From Procambarus clarkii (Eukaryota; Arthropoda; Malacostraca; Decapoda; Cambaridae), in contig NC_091154.1 of the NCBI RefSeq assembly GCF_040958095.1, positions 43,288,735 through 43,352,734 of the forward strand: 64,000 nt of DNA, in the 5' to 3' direction. The first letter of the stretch is position 1. Each line of letters starts with the position of its first letter. The position numbers and the translations under genes were made by a program. The notes beneath the pieces were generated by a model. It was not told the DNA's origin. It saw only the letters and a list, made by a program, of their open reading frames with translations, and searched no databases. This document shows, piece after piece, positions 1 to 8,570 of the stretch.

Positions 1-137
1 GACGGTTGGAACAAGTTAGGTGAGAAGGTGGTGGAGGCCAAGACTGTCAGTAGTTTCAAAGCGTTATATGACAAAGAGTGCTGGGAAGACGGTCTCATCC
101 TGTAACTACACTTAGGTATTTACACACACACTAACTA

Positions 138-150
<13 letters not shown>
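1..150 (+). mobile_element. LINE E 3' end fragment (CR1/jockey-type)
   Basis: The plus strand encodes the last ~35 residues of a non-LTR retrotransposon polymerase (DGWNKLGEKVVEAKTVSSF, then a Lys-Glu-Cys-Trp end and stop near 105). A short 3' UTR and an AC-rich tail follow. The same protein end occurs at 47945-48436 and in the inverted copy at 594-1252, so the family assignment rests on internal comparison. Only the C-terminal region after RT is present and the fragment is cut by the window edge. Confidence 0.75.
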
Positions 151-176
<26 letters not shown>

Positions 177-179
<3 letters not shown>

Positions 180-529
180 GTACCTAGTAGCCAGAATGCA
201 CTTTTCAGCCTACTATGCAAGGCCCGATTTGCCTAATAAGCCAAGTTTTCATTAATTAATATATTTTCTCTATTTTTTTTCTTATGAAATGATAAAGCTA
301 TCCATTTCATTATGTATGAGGTCAATTCTTTTTTTATTGGAGTTAAAATTAATATAGATATATGACCGAACCTAACCAACCCTACCTAAACTATCTTTAT
401 AGGTTAGGTTAGGTAGCTGAAAATGTTAGGTTAGGTAGTCGAAAAAACATTAATTCATGAAAACTTGGCTTATTAGGAAAACCGGGCCTTGTATAGTAGG
501 CTGAGATGTGCATTCTGGCTACTAGGTAC

Positions 530-532
<3 letters not shown>
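177..532. mobile_element. Palindromic TTAGG-containing MITE, copy 1
   Basis: A foldback element of 356 bp starts GTCGTACCTAGTAGCCAGAA and ends with its reverse complement. It lies directly between TA repeats, consistent with insertion at TA. The centre holds CCTAA repeats that switch to TTAGG repeats. No coding capacity is visible. Three further copies at 1298, 49171 and 55672 share ends and layout. The superfamily is unknown; TA targeting would fit Tc1/mariner-like mobilisation (inference). Confidence 0.8.

Positions 533-594
<62 letters not shown>
533..594. repeat. (TA)n microsatellite
   Basis: An uninterrupted TA run of about 60 bp between the MITE end and the AC-type tail of the LINE E copy. 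A shorter run at about 143-176 flanks the other MITE end. Confidence 0.95.
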
Positions 595-599
<5 letters not shown>

Positions 600-1247
600 T
601 AGTTAGTGTGTGTGTAAATACCTAAGTGTAGTTACAGGATGAGACCGTCTTCCCAGCACTCTTTGTCATATAACGCTTTGAAACTACTGACAGTCTTGGC
701 CTCCACCACCTTCTCACCTAACTTGTTCCAACCGTCTACCACGCTATTTGCGAAAGTGAATTTTCTTATATTTCTTTAGCATCTGTGTTAAGCTAGTTTC
801 AATCTATGACCTCCTGTTCTTGAAGTTCCAGGTCTCAGGAAATCTTCGCTGTCGATTTTATCAATTCCTGATACTATTTTGTATGTAGTGATCATATCAC
901 CTCTTTCTTCTGTCTTTTAGTTTTGGCATATTTAATGCCTCTAACCTCTCCTCGTAGCTCTTGCCCTTCAGTTCTGGGAGCCACTTAGTAGCATGTCTTT
1001 GCACCTTTTCCAGTTTGTTGATGTGCTTCTTAAGATATGGGCCAACTTCTGTTGTTGGGCACCACACAACAGCTGCATATTCTAGCTTTGGCGTAACAAA
1101 AGTCATGAACAATTTCTTTAGTATATCGCCATCCATGTATTTAAACGCAATTCTAAAGTTAGAAAGCGTAGCATAGGCTCCTCGCACAATATTCTTTATG
1201 TGGTTCTCAGGTGATAGTTTTCTATCTAGAACCACCCCTAGATCTCT

Positions 1248-1252
<5 letters not shown>
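594..1252 (-). pseudogene. LINE E polymerase C-terminal fragment, broken
   Basis: The minus strand encodes the region downstream of the RT palm of a CR1/jockey-type LINE. Positions 1235-897 are open (Leu-Ser-Pro-Glu-Asn-His, then Lys-Leu-Glu-Tyr-Ala-Ala-Val-Val-Trp-Cys and a Lys-Val-Gln-Arg-His-Ala-Thr-Lys segment). A frame change near 897 follows, then at least two in-frame stops before the C-terminal end near 640. The short 3' UTR and (GT/AC)n tail end at about 594. Compared with the copy at 47945-48436 it carries a small in-frame insertion after Val-Val-Trp-Cys-Pro. It is 5'-truncated, has no catalytic domain and is dead. Confidence 0.8.

Positions 1253-1297
<45 letters not shown>
1251..1297. 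repeat. (TA)n microsatellite
   Basis: A TA run of about 46 bp between the truncated LINE E copy and MITE copy 2. Confidence 0.95.
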
Positions 1298-1300
<3 letters not shown>

Positions 1301-1678
1301 GTACCTAGTAGCCAGAACTCGCTTCTCAGCCTACTATGCAAGGCCCGATTTGCCTAATAAGCCAAGTTTTCATGAATTAATTGTTTTTCGACTACCTAAC
1401 CTACCTAACCTAACCTAACTTTCTCTACTACCTAACCTAACCTAACCTATAAAGATAGGTTAGGTTAGGTTAGGTAGGGTTGGTTAGGTTCGGTCATATA
1501 TCTACGTTAATTTTAACTCCAATAAAAAAACATTAACCTCATACATAATGAAATGGGTAGCTTTATCATTTCATAAGAAAAAAATTATAGAAAATATATT
1601 AATTCAGGAAAACTTGGCTTATTAGGCAAATTTGGCCTTGCATAGTAGGCTGAGAAGTGCGTTCTGGCTACTAGGTAC

Positions 1679-1681
<3 letters not shown>
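1298..1681. mobile_element. Palindromic TTAGG-containing MITE, copy 2
   Basis: Same terminal sequence as copy 1 (GTCGTACCTAGTAGCCAGAA...) and the matching inverted end at 1660-1681. The centre has CCTAACCTAA runs followed by TTAGGTTAGG runs. TA repeats flank both sides (1251-1297 and 1682-1755). Confidence 0.8.

Positions 1682-1755
<74 letters not shown>
1682..1755. repeat. (TA)n microsatellite
   Basis: TA run of about 73 bp following MITE copy 2. A 16-17 bp poly-A run follows at about 1768-1783. Confidence 0.95.
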
Positions 1756-1757
<2 letters not shown>

Positions 1758-1798
1758 GACAATTAGGAAAAAAAAAAAAAAAATTTAAATTATTTTAC

Positions 1799-1905
1799 CT
1801 TGTACCTAGATCCACCAGGCCTGTTTGGTCTATGTTTCAGTACTTGAGAAATCTGGAAGGTCACATCCTCCTCCTCAACTTGTGGATGTGCGTTGATAGA
1901 TGATT
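1799..1905 (-). other. Candidate internal exon of a host gene
   Basis: On the minus strand a T-rich tract ending ACAG (1910-1906) precedes 107 nt. The segment ends AAG followed by GTAAAA (from 1798), a good donor. Exactly one frame is open: 35 codons starting Ser-Ser-Ile-Asn-Ala-His and ending RPNRPGGSRYK, with an acidic Glu-Glu-Glu-Asp stretch. It matches none of the repeat families in the window. I do not recognise the protein. The exon is inferred from splice signals and one open frame only; it could be chance. Phase does not join directly to the candidate exon at 3384-3500. Confidence 0.35.
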
Positions 1906-1910
1906 CTGTA

Positions 1911-2308
1911 AAATTAAGTTATTTATATAATAATAAATTCAGTATAACAATAATATTCTGTAAAATTAAAAGTAATTTATACATCAATCAGATAAAACTC
2001 TCCAGAGATGGTGATACACAACATATAAAGGACAAGTTTCAGAACAAAATATGCATTTAGGAATAAGGTTTTGTACATGTAGGTAGCACATGAGAAAATA
2101 AGTGGAAGGTGATCAAGTTTATATTAACATGTTAATGGCTTTGTTAAGGCTTTGCAAGAATGAAAAAATATTAATAATATAATATCACCTACCAATTAAT
2201 TGTACATCATTTATAAGTCAATTATTTGCATTATTATTATTCAATACTAATGATATAAAAATGCATTTTTTGAAATTTTGAAATTGAAATTTTGAAAATT
2301 TTGAAATT
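1911..2308. other. AT-rich non-coding stretch
   Basis: No gene or recognisable element is visible. The end (about 2265-2305) has short GAAATTTTGAAA-type direct repeats just before the LINE E scrap. If the flanking exon candidates are real, this is intron. Confidence 0.5.
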
Positions 2309-2424
2309 GTTCACAATTTTTGTTACACCAAAGTTGGAGTATGCAGCAGTCGTATGGTGCCCATATCTTAGAAAGCATATCAACAAACTGGAAACGGTGC
2401 AGAGACATGCCACTAAGTGGCCTT
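2309..2424 (+). mobile_element. LINE E fragment, 116 bp
   Basis: The plus strand encodes about 38 residues that match the middle of the LINE E C-terminal region: a Pro-Lys-Leu-Glu-Tyr-Ala-Ala-Val-Val-Trp-Cys-Pro segment, then Lys-His-Ile-Asn-Lys-Leu-Glu and Val-Gln-Arg-His-Ala-Thr-Lys-Trp. It is truncated at both ends. Confidence 0.7.
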
Positions 2425-2524
2425 AACTAAATGCCATTAAATATGCCAAATATACTACATAAATATACATACTACACATGCACAATAATTGTCCTGGGAC
2501 CTCTGATATTCCTAATATAATATA

Positions 2525-3335
2525 TAGGGCCATCAACACACCTCCAGCTAGGGCCACCAACACACCTCCAGGGCCATCAACACACCTCCAGCTAGGGCCA
2601 CCAACACACCTCCAGGGCCATCAACACGCCTCCAGGGCCATCAACACACCTCCAGCTAGGGCCACCAACACACCTCCAGGGCCATCAACACGCCTCCAGG
2701 GCCATCAACACAACACCACCATCAACACACCTCCAGGGCCATCAACACAACACCACCATCAACACGCCTCCAGGGCCATCAACACAACACCACCATCAAC
2801 ACACCTCCAGGGCCATCAACACAACACCACCATCAACACGCCTCCAGGGCCATCAACACAACACCACCATCAACACACCTCCAGGGCCATCAACACAACA
2901 CCACCATCAACACACCTCCAGGGCCATCAACACAACACCACCATCAACACGCCTCCAGGGCCATCAACACAACACCACCATCAACACACCTCCAGGGCCA
3001 TCAACACAACACCACCATCAACACACCTCCAGGGCCATCAACACAACACCACCATCAACACGCCTCCAGGGCCATCAACACAACACCACCATCAACACAC
3101 CTCCAGGGCCATCAACACAACACCACCATCAACACACCTCCAGGGCCATCAACACAACACCACCATCAACACACCTCCAGGGCCATCAACACAACACCAC
3201 CATCAACACACCTCCAGGGCCATCAACACAACACCACCATCAACACACCATCCAGCCAGGGCCATCAACACGCCTCCAGGCCATCAACACGCCTCCAGGG
3301 CCATCAACACACCATCCAGCCTACCACCACAAGCT
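2525..3335. repeat. Minisatellite, 37-bp unit
   Basis: A tandem array whose main unit is CCTCCAGGGCCATCAACACA followed by ACACCACCATCAACACA (37 bp). Units start every 37 bp, for example at 2767 and 2804. The first ~180 bp use a related shorter unit with GCTAGGGCCACCAACACA. The period is not a multiple of three and the unit has no stop on the plus strand, which leaves a 293-codon frame open through the array. That frame is a by-product of composition, not evidence of a gene. Confidence 0.95.
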
Positions 3336-3383
3336 TATATATATACTACACATGTCTAAGAGCAAATAAAAGAAAACAGTTAC

Positions 3384-3500
3384 CTTAACTATTGAAGATG
3401 CAGCAGGATTTTGTGGATAAGCCAGCAGCCGTCCCTCTCGACACGGTTTTAAAATGGCGGCGACTACCACAACATGCAACGAGCCTAAAGAATGTCCAGC
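3384..3500 (-). promoter_or_regulatory. Candidate promoter / first exon with YY1-like site
   Basis: The minus strand reads GCCGCCATTTT (plus strand AAAATGGCGGC near 3451-3461), a sequence like the YY1 site found at many animal transcription starts. Downstream on the minus strand, a GC-richer segment ends TTAAG and is followed by GTAACTG at 3383, a donor-like site. One frame stays open to the donor. Together with the exon candidate at 1799-1905 this could mark the 5' end of a minus-strand gene with the minisatellite in its first intron. This is inference; no TATA box or initiator is clear. Confidence 0.3.
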
Positions 3501-3770
3501 GCTAGCATTATCTAAACGCTATTATATATTATCAAGCAATACGGAAATCTAAAATAAAAAAAATGATACAAATAATTGTATTAAATATTTATTTGCAATT
3601 ACAATACCTCGGGAATATATTTTTGCGTTAGCAAAACATATTAAGTTCGTATTTAGTTTAACTCATTTAAATTCTTTACAAATAATAACCTGATTTTACC
3701 TGATGGCCATTAACATTAATGTTTTATGTTGATACATTTCATACCCTTATTATTTCAATATCTTTCTTTA
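3501..3770. other. AT-rich non-coding stretch
   Basis: AT-rich sequence with no open frame of note and no recognised repeat. Confidence 0.5.
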
Positions 3771-3771
3771 T

Positions 3772-3885
3772 TATGCACCCCATACCCATCCCGTGGGCGG
3801 TGGTGTAAAGGATTACAGAGGCACATAATGGGTTCAGGAACTGAACTCTCTAGTTTGTTTAGCTAAGCAAATAACAATTTTTGAC
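3772..3885 (-). mobile_element. LINE C2 3' UTR fragment
   Basis: Shares a long stretch with 6178-6300: plus-strand CCCATACCCATC, GTGGGCGGTGGT..., GCACATAATGGG and GCTAAGCAA in the same order. At 6178-6790 the sequence lies downstream of a LINE C-like protein end, so both copies are read as a LINE 3' UTR on the minus strand. Confidence 0.55.
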
Positions 3886-4075
3886 GCTAGTTACAAAATA
3901 ATTAATGTTATATATACATGTACACACTCTCATACATACATGTACATATATATATATATATATATATACGTATACATATATACATACACATGCATATTTA
4001 TAATCACCCACACAAATACACACATCAATAATCTCTGTGTCACTTATTTTATACATGTTCTTGTAGAACATTCTA
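3885..4075. repeat. Degenerate TA/CA-rich low-complexity stretch
   Basis: Contains imperfect (TA)n and (CATACA)n runs, mainly 3905-4025. The 87-codon minus-strand frame across it is Tyr/Val/Cys-rich low-complexity translation and is not accepted as a gene. Confidence 0.7.
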
Positions 4076-4083
4076 TTGCGAAC

Positions 4084-4124
4084 ACATTGGGCGCTGCCCA
4101 ATAAACTCGCCCCTCGGGGCAAAA
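4084..4124. repeat. Short repeat shared with 10111-10146
   Basis: The ~36-bp string beginning GCGCTGCCCAATAAACTCGC and ending GGGGCAAAATT occurs identically at about 10111-10146. It contains the complement pair GCCCC/GGGGC. The host element is unknown. Confidence 0.7.
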
Positions 4125-4149
4125 TTATTTTTTTTTTTTTAATCTTGGT

Positions 4150-4210
4150 GGAACATAAAATGGCCGCCTGTGTTTATGCTGTCGTCAGATGGCGCTGTGA
4201 CGTCACAGAT
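4150..4210. promoter_or_regulatory. YY1-like and CRE-like motifs
   Basis: Plus strand AAAATGGCCGCC (about 4157-4168) resembles a YY1 site. GTGACGTCAC (about 4197-4206) is a palindromic CRE-like core. No associated exon is recognised. Reported only as motif content; may be part of a repeat. Confidence 0.2.
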
Positions 4211-4269
4211 GAGGGAAGCACGTACTGCGCATTAATGCCTCGATCCCTCGTTATTTATTTATTTTATTT

Positions 4270-4690
4270 ATTTATATATATACAAGAACGTACATTGGGG
4301 GGTTAAGACACAACATAGAGCTTAAGTTAGAATTATAATCTTGTAAAACCACTAGCTTGCATATATAGAGTTTCGGGCAAGTCCTTAAACTAATCTTTGA
4401 GCAAATTCTTAAACAGAGTTTTAGAGAAATAATTAAATGTAAAATTGATAAAAAGTGTTTAACAGGTACATTACAGCTTTACTTTACAAGTACAGATGAT
4501 TTTAAGTAGGATAATTACAGTAAAATTGTCAAAAAATTGTTTACAGGTACGATGCAAGAATTTGACACAAAAGCAGATCAGAACAATACACAATAATGAA
4601 CAAGGAATCCTAAGTACAATTAGGAAAACATCTCAGGGTTATACATTGGATTACTGAAGCACAATATGAGGATCATTACAAATAGTAATG
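4270..4690 (-). mobile_element. LINE A2 3' UTR
   Basis: On the minus strand the sequence carries the box TTTAAGGACTTGCCCGAAAC, then CTAGTGG and ACAAGA, and ends in a TTCTTGTATATATA tail (4276-4290). The same box and tail recur at 56895-57000 and, as the 3' tail of the SINE, at 11148-11215. A related box lies in the LINE A 3' UTRs (31822, 37480). It is assigned by this shared 3' end and by position downstream of LINE A2 coding sequence. Confidence 0.6.
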
Positions 4691-4699
4691 CAGTAGAAT

Positions 4700-4868
4700 A
4701 TGCACTCATATTCTATTATTAAGTTAATATTAAGTTCCTTCCTCATGTTAAGTATCTTTGTGGTACTAGGGACATCCAAGGATTATCTTCAAGGCTTCGT
4801 TCTGCAAGTTTTCAAGCCCTTTAAGCTTTCTTTCAGTCATCAAGGCAAGCAGAGATGCAACATAATCC
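4700..4868 (-). pseudogene. LINE C-type RT thumb fragment
   Basis: The minus strand encodes Tyr-Val-Ala-Ser-Leu-Leu followed by a Leu-Gln-Asn-Glu-Ala-Leu-Lys-Ile-Ile-Leu-Gly-Cys segment and a Met-Arg-Lys-Glu-Leu-Asn end. This corresponds to the post-palm region of LINE C (IQNEAMRIILGC at 35180-35225). A near-identical piece is at 5938-6150. It sits between LINE A2 coding sequence and LINE A2 3' UTR, making a mosaic. Confidence 0.6.
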
Positions 4869-4869
4869 A

Positions 4870-5932
4870 CTAGCTCCTTTATGAACTGGCGTTACTCTTG
4901 CGTTTTTAAGGATATCAGGGAATGTATGACACTCAAGGGATTTGTTGAACAGCAGAGCTATAGGTGGTGCAAGGGCATATGGGAGGCGCTCTTGTATACA
5001 ATGGATGGGATTTCACTGATGTTCCCAGCTTTGGTTTTTAGTGAATGTATGATGGACACAACATCTGACGGGCTGACTGGTGAGAGGAGAAGAGAGTTTG
5101 GATAGCTGCCTGAGAGATATGTGTTGATATGTGTCTGAGTCTGTGGGATTTTACTTGCAAGGTTAGCACCAATCGATGAAAAGAAGCTATTAAATTCATT
5201 CGCCATTTCTAAGTCAGATGACAGTGTAAGGCCATCCTTAGAGAGTGTTATCTGGTTGTGGGAGTGTTGTTTAGTTCCCAGGATGTTAGAGATGGTATTC
5301 CATGTGCTTTTCATGTTGCCTTTTGCTTCTTTGAATCTAGTCTCATAATATGAAAGTTTTGCTTTTCTTATGATACTGGTAAGCACTGACGAGTACCTTT
5401 TAACTACTTCCATTGGAATTAGGCCACTCCTAAATTTCTTTTCGTATTCATGTTTTTTGTTGATTGATTTAATTATGCCACTTGTGAGCCACGGGTTATT
5501 TTTTCTTTTATCAGTTACTTGTTTGGTAAGGAGGGGACAGTGAGTGTTGTAGAGGCTTAGAGTTTTGTAGAGAAAGAGGTTAGTTGATGAGTTTATATCC
5601 TGTGAATTATTAAATTCAGATTCCCAGTTAATATTGTGAAGTGCATTAGAGAGATTGCCTAAAGCTGATTCACTATGTAGCCTGAATGAAAGTTTGTTGG
5701 TTTCTGGTGGTGATGTGTCAATGTTTGCTATGAGGAAAGTAGGATAGTGGTCAGTTGTTCTGTCATAAATTACCCCAGATGTAAGGGGAGCTGTTATATT
5801 AGTCCAAAGGTGATCCAGGGTAGTGGCAGATGTTTGAGTGACTCGGGTGGGCTTGGTGATTGTGGGGATTAGCATACAGGAGTGCATGCTGTTACGGAAA
5901 TAGTCAACTTGAGGGTTGTTTTCAACATTCAA
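4870..5932 (-). pseudogene. LINE A2 ORF2 fragment (endonuclease C-terminus to RT start)
   Basis: An open frame of 324 codons (5932-4958) starts inside the endonuclease domain. Its Thr-Thr-Leu-Asp-His-Leu-Trp-Thr-Asn and Thr-Asp-His-Tyr-Pro-Thr-Phe segments match the intact copy at 37711-40653. It runs through the linker (LYNTHCPLLTKQV, Asn-Asn-Pro-Trp-Leu-Thr) towards RT. A frame change near 4970 precedes Ala-Leu-Leu-Phe-Asn-Lys-Ser-Leu-Glu and an Ala-Arg-Val-Thr-Pro-Val-His-Lys end at about 4880. The RT catalytic core is absent. It is about 55-60% similar by eye to LINE A, hence called A2. Dead. Confidence 0.75.
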
Positions 5933-5937
5933 TAAAG

Positions 5938-6150
5938 AAATTCTGGAGGGCTTCTGTGCAAGGGTTAGGATGAGCTAGCCTAAGCATTTTTATACCAATT
6001 TGACAGTTATTTTCAGTAACACGATAAACAACGCTCGGAATATTAAGTTCCTTTCTCATATTAAGTATCTTTGTGGTACGAGGGCACCCAAGGATTATCC
6101 TCACGGCTTCGTTCTGCAATTTTTCAAACCCTCCAAGCTTTCTTTCAGGA
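5938..6150 (-). pseudogene. LINE C-type RT thumb fragment, second copy
   Basis: The minus strand has a 65-codon frame (6119-5922) starting Gln-Asn-Glu-Ala-Val-Arg-Ile-Ile-Leu-Gly-Cys and continuing to Met-Leu-Arg-Leu-Ala-His-Pro-Asn. It overlaps the content of 4700-4868 but extends further downstream. The two copies flank the LINE A2 fragment in the same orientation. Confidence 0.6.
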
Positions 6151-6164
6151 TGCCTTAAAGTTAG

Positions 6165-6790
6165 TTTAGTTCATTTATTATGCATCCCATACCCATCTTG
6201 TGGGCGGTAGTGGAAAGGGTTGCAGAGGCACATAATGGGCTCAGGGACTGAACCCCACAATTCATTTAGCTAAGCAAGTTACAATCTTGATGAGCTAGTT
6301 ACAAAATTCAGTATAAGTCGTCACATCAACAATGGGTTCGAGATCGATCACAAGTACAGTTTCTAAATTAAGCAACTGACATATGTGGAGAGCTAGTGTC
6401 ACAATTGATATGTTTGTCCTGCACACCGCCCCCCATCCAGTGGGCAGCGGTGGATAGGTTACAATCACTTTGTTACTACTTACAGTTAGCAAACTGGGGA
6501 TATTTGGCTAAAATTTCTGGTACCAGATAATTTTGAATGAAATATTGACACATCGTTGGTACATTGGTTATAAAATTGTCTCTGAATTCACTATCACATA
6601 GTGACGGAGGGTGTGCGAATAATTTTGTTGACAGTTAACATTTGGTCAGGTCTACATCGGCAGATAATGAGAATTCCCAGAAATACTTGTAACCGAGTCT
6701 AAGCCGAGCAGTAGTAACATCTAGAAGTCTGCTGATTTTATTGGATGAACCATAGATGTGTCGCTCCTCTTGCATAATAGTATTGAACGA
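6165..6790 (-). pseudogene. LINE C2 C-terminal fragment and 3' UTR
   Basis: Minus strand 6790-6640 encodes Thr-Ala-Arg-Leu-Arg-Leu-Gly-Tyr-Lys-Tyr-Phe-Trp-Glu-Phe, matching the LINE C segment Met-Arg-Leu-Arg-Leu-Gly-Tyr-Lys-Tyr-Tyr-Trp-Glu-Tyr (36220-36255). After a stop and a gap, the frame resumes to a C-terminal end near 6490. A UTR with the GTGGGCGG box follows to 6165. The Cys-rich zinc-knuckle-like segment seen in LINE C is missing. Confidence 0.5.
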
Positions 6791-6879
6791 AAGTTAATCT
6801 CCCCAAACAATTTCGCGTTTTGAGCAAGTTACCCCTCCACTCTCTCCATTTTTTTTTGGACATTCCCTGGTAGTGTGCG

Positions 6880-7580
6880 GAAATACTGAAAAGTGTATAC
6901 TCTTTTCAACTTTGTCACCTTAATTCTCGTCCTATGTCTTTCATTTTGGTATCAATGCGTTCGCAATAGAATTCCCAACAGAACTATGTGCATATAATGT
7001 CAAAGACAGCAGCGCGCTCCACCCGCCGACAAGATGAATGTAGGCCAAGGGTACCAGAAAAAGAAAGCTGAGCGTGATAATACTGAAAAGTGTATACCCT
7101 TTTCAACTTTGTTACCTCAATTCTCATCCTAGGTTTTTCAATTTAGCATCAATGTGTTCGCAATAGAATTCTCTACAGGACTAAAGGCATATAAACTCCA
7201 AAAGCCCGGCTTACCATCCGCAACAAACAGAGAAAGCGAGAGCGTGTTACCAGGGAGCGCACAAGAGCGATAAAATGTATACACTCTTTTCATTCTGGTC
7301 ACCTCAATTGTCATCCTAGGTCTTTCATTTTGGTATCAATGTGTTCGCAATAGAATTTCCAACCGGAATTTATGCATGAAATGTCAAAAACAGCAGCGTG
7401 CTCCACCCGCTGACGTGATGAAAGCACGGCGGACCATCCACACAAAACAGAGAAAGTGAGAGAAAGTAACCTGGGAGCACTCTAGTGCAATGTAATGTGA
7501 ACACACTTTTCACTTTGGTTACCTCAATTCTCGTCATATGTCTTTCATTTTGGTATCAATGTGTTCGCAATTGTATCTGC
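6880..7580. repeat. Tandem repeat, period about 190-215 bp, four units
   Basis: Each unit contains TTTCAACTTTGTCACCT or a variant, then CTCGTCCTATGTCTTTCATT, TGGTATCAATGTGTTCGCAA and TAGAATT. Units begin near 6881, 7079, 7270 and 7490. The last is truncated after the GTTCGCAA box. The second halves share CAGCAGCGCGCTCCACCCGC. No protein is encoded. Confidence 0.8.
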
Positions 7581-7584
7581 TGGC

Positions 7585-8190
7585 ATTTTACCCTTTGCTT
7601 GGATCTGAAGGGTTTTAGGCTCACCACGATGCAATCTGATAGTACCACACGTGTATATACCTATCTTCAAGCAGCAATTCACTCATTCAAACCGACTTAT
7701 AATGGTTATCCATATATAAATGGTAATCTTTGTTCTACCTGTTAACCTGTCATATGAAGAAAGATTGTCAAAGCTTATATTACATTCTCTAGAAAAGCAA
7801 AGAATTAGGAGTGATATATGGTAGAGGTGCACAATGGGATGAATGGACATAACAAAGGGGACATTAATGGGGTATTAAAAGTAGCAACACAAGACAGAAC
7901 TCGAAACAAAGTGTAAAAATTGGAAAAATTTAGATTTAGGAAAGAACTGTATGAGTAAATACACTGGGTTTGTACCTTAAGGTTCATGTATGCAATATTA
8001 CAGAGTTCCAGTTAACTCCCATGCATGCAATTAATTTATGTTATGTTTATGTTTTTTATGTTAAAATGTTTTTGTTGATTTGTTTGTATATTTTCATAAG
8101 TAAAGCATGCTTACCGTCTAATCCAAGTTTTATGATAACTTTACAATGTTTAAAACATAAAGTTCAATATATATTCTGGTTTTCACACAG
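7585..8190. other. Non-coding stretch, nothing recognised
   Basis: Only short open frames, none with recognisable content. Confidence 0.5.
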
Positions 8191-8194
8191 GAAT

Positions 8195-8570
8195 TATACG
8201 TTAATATAACATCATAATAACGTAATGATGTCGTGTAAATAACGTTATACTGACGTCATATAAATGTTATATTTATGTTATAAGAACGTAAATTGGATAG
8301 CTTTACAGAAAGTAAACAAAAAAAACTAAATGTTGACTGAAAATTATTTATTCTTAAATATAAAGCATGAAAACATTATAATACCATAGCATTTACTATT
8401 ATTTTTAAATTTTTACATAAATCTTAAAAAACTGTGTCATAAGAATATATGTTTTTAGTTATATCCTTTGGTTTTAAGAATGTCAGATATACGTATTTAT
8501 GTCAAAAGTTACAGTATTACCTTTGTGGAACCATTTAAAAACGTCCACAAACGTTCTGTGTTTGCTGGGA
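8195..8570. repeat. ACGTTAT-rich block, possible non-autonomous element
   Basis: At 8200-8295 the motif (A)ACGTTAT and its complement ATAACGT recur at short spacing, along with TGACGTCAT. At 8530-8568 the sequence ACGTCCACAAACGTTCTGTG ends in TTTGCTGGGA. The arrangement suggests a small repeat element with related ends, but I cannot define termini. Confidence 0.3.

Larger units (their letters stand above)
1..732. repeat. Large palindrome with MITE at its centre
   Basis: Bases 1 to about 150 read as the exact reverse complement of about 583-732. I compared the arms by eye and saw no mismatch over the LINE E end and its AC tail. TA microsatellites and a palindromic MITE lie between the arms, so the whole 732 bp can fold back around about position 366. 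The left arm is cut by the window start, so the true palindrome may be longer. It could be a genomic inverted duplication or a read/assembly artefact. Confidence 0.8.

Noticed and set aside
1400..1480. True telomere or terminal repeat
   Set aside because: TTAGG runs are short, occur in both orientations and lie inside palindromic MITEs in the chromosome interior.
2478..3359. 293-codon His/Pro/Thr-rich frame
   Set aside because: It is translation of the 37-bp minisatellite; the frame stays open because the unit lacks stops in any phase. No start context or domain supports a gene.
7485..8209. Short frames of 60-86 codons
   Set aside because: No motif, low-complexity or repeat-derived, and typical of random AT-rich sequence.
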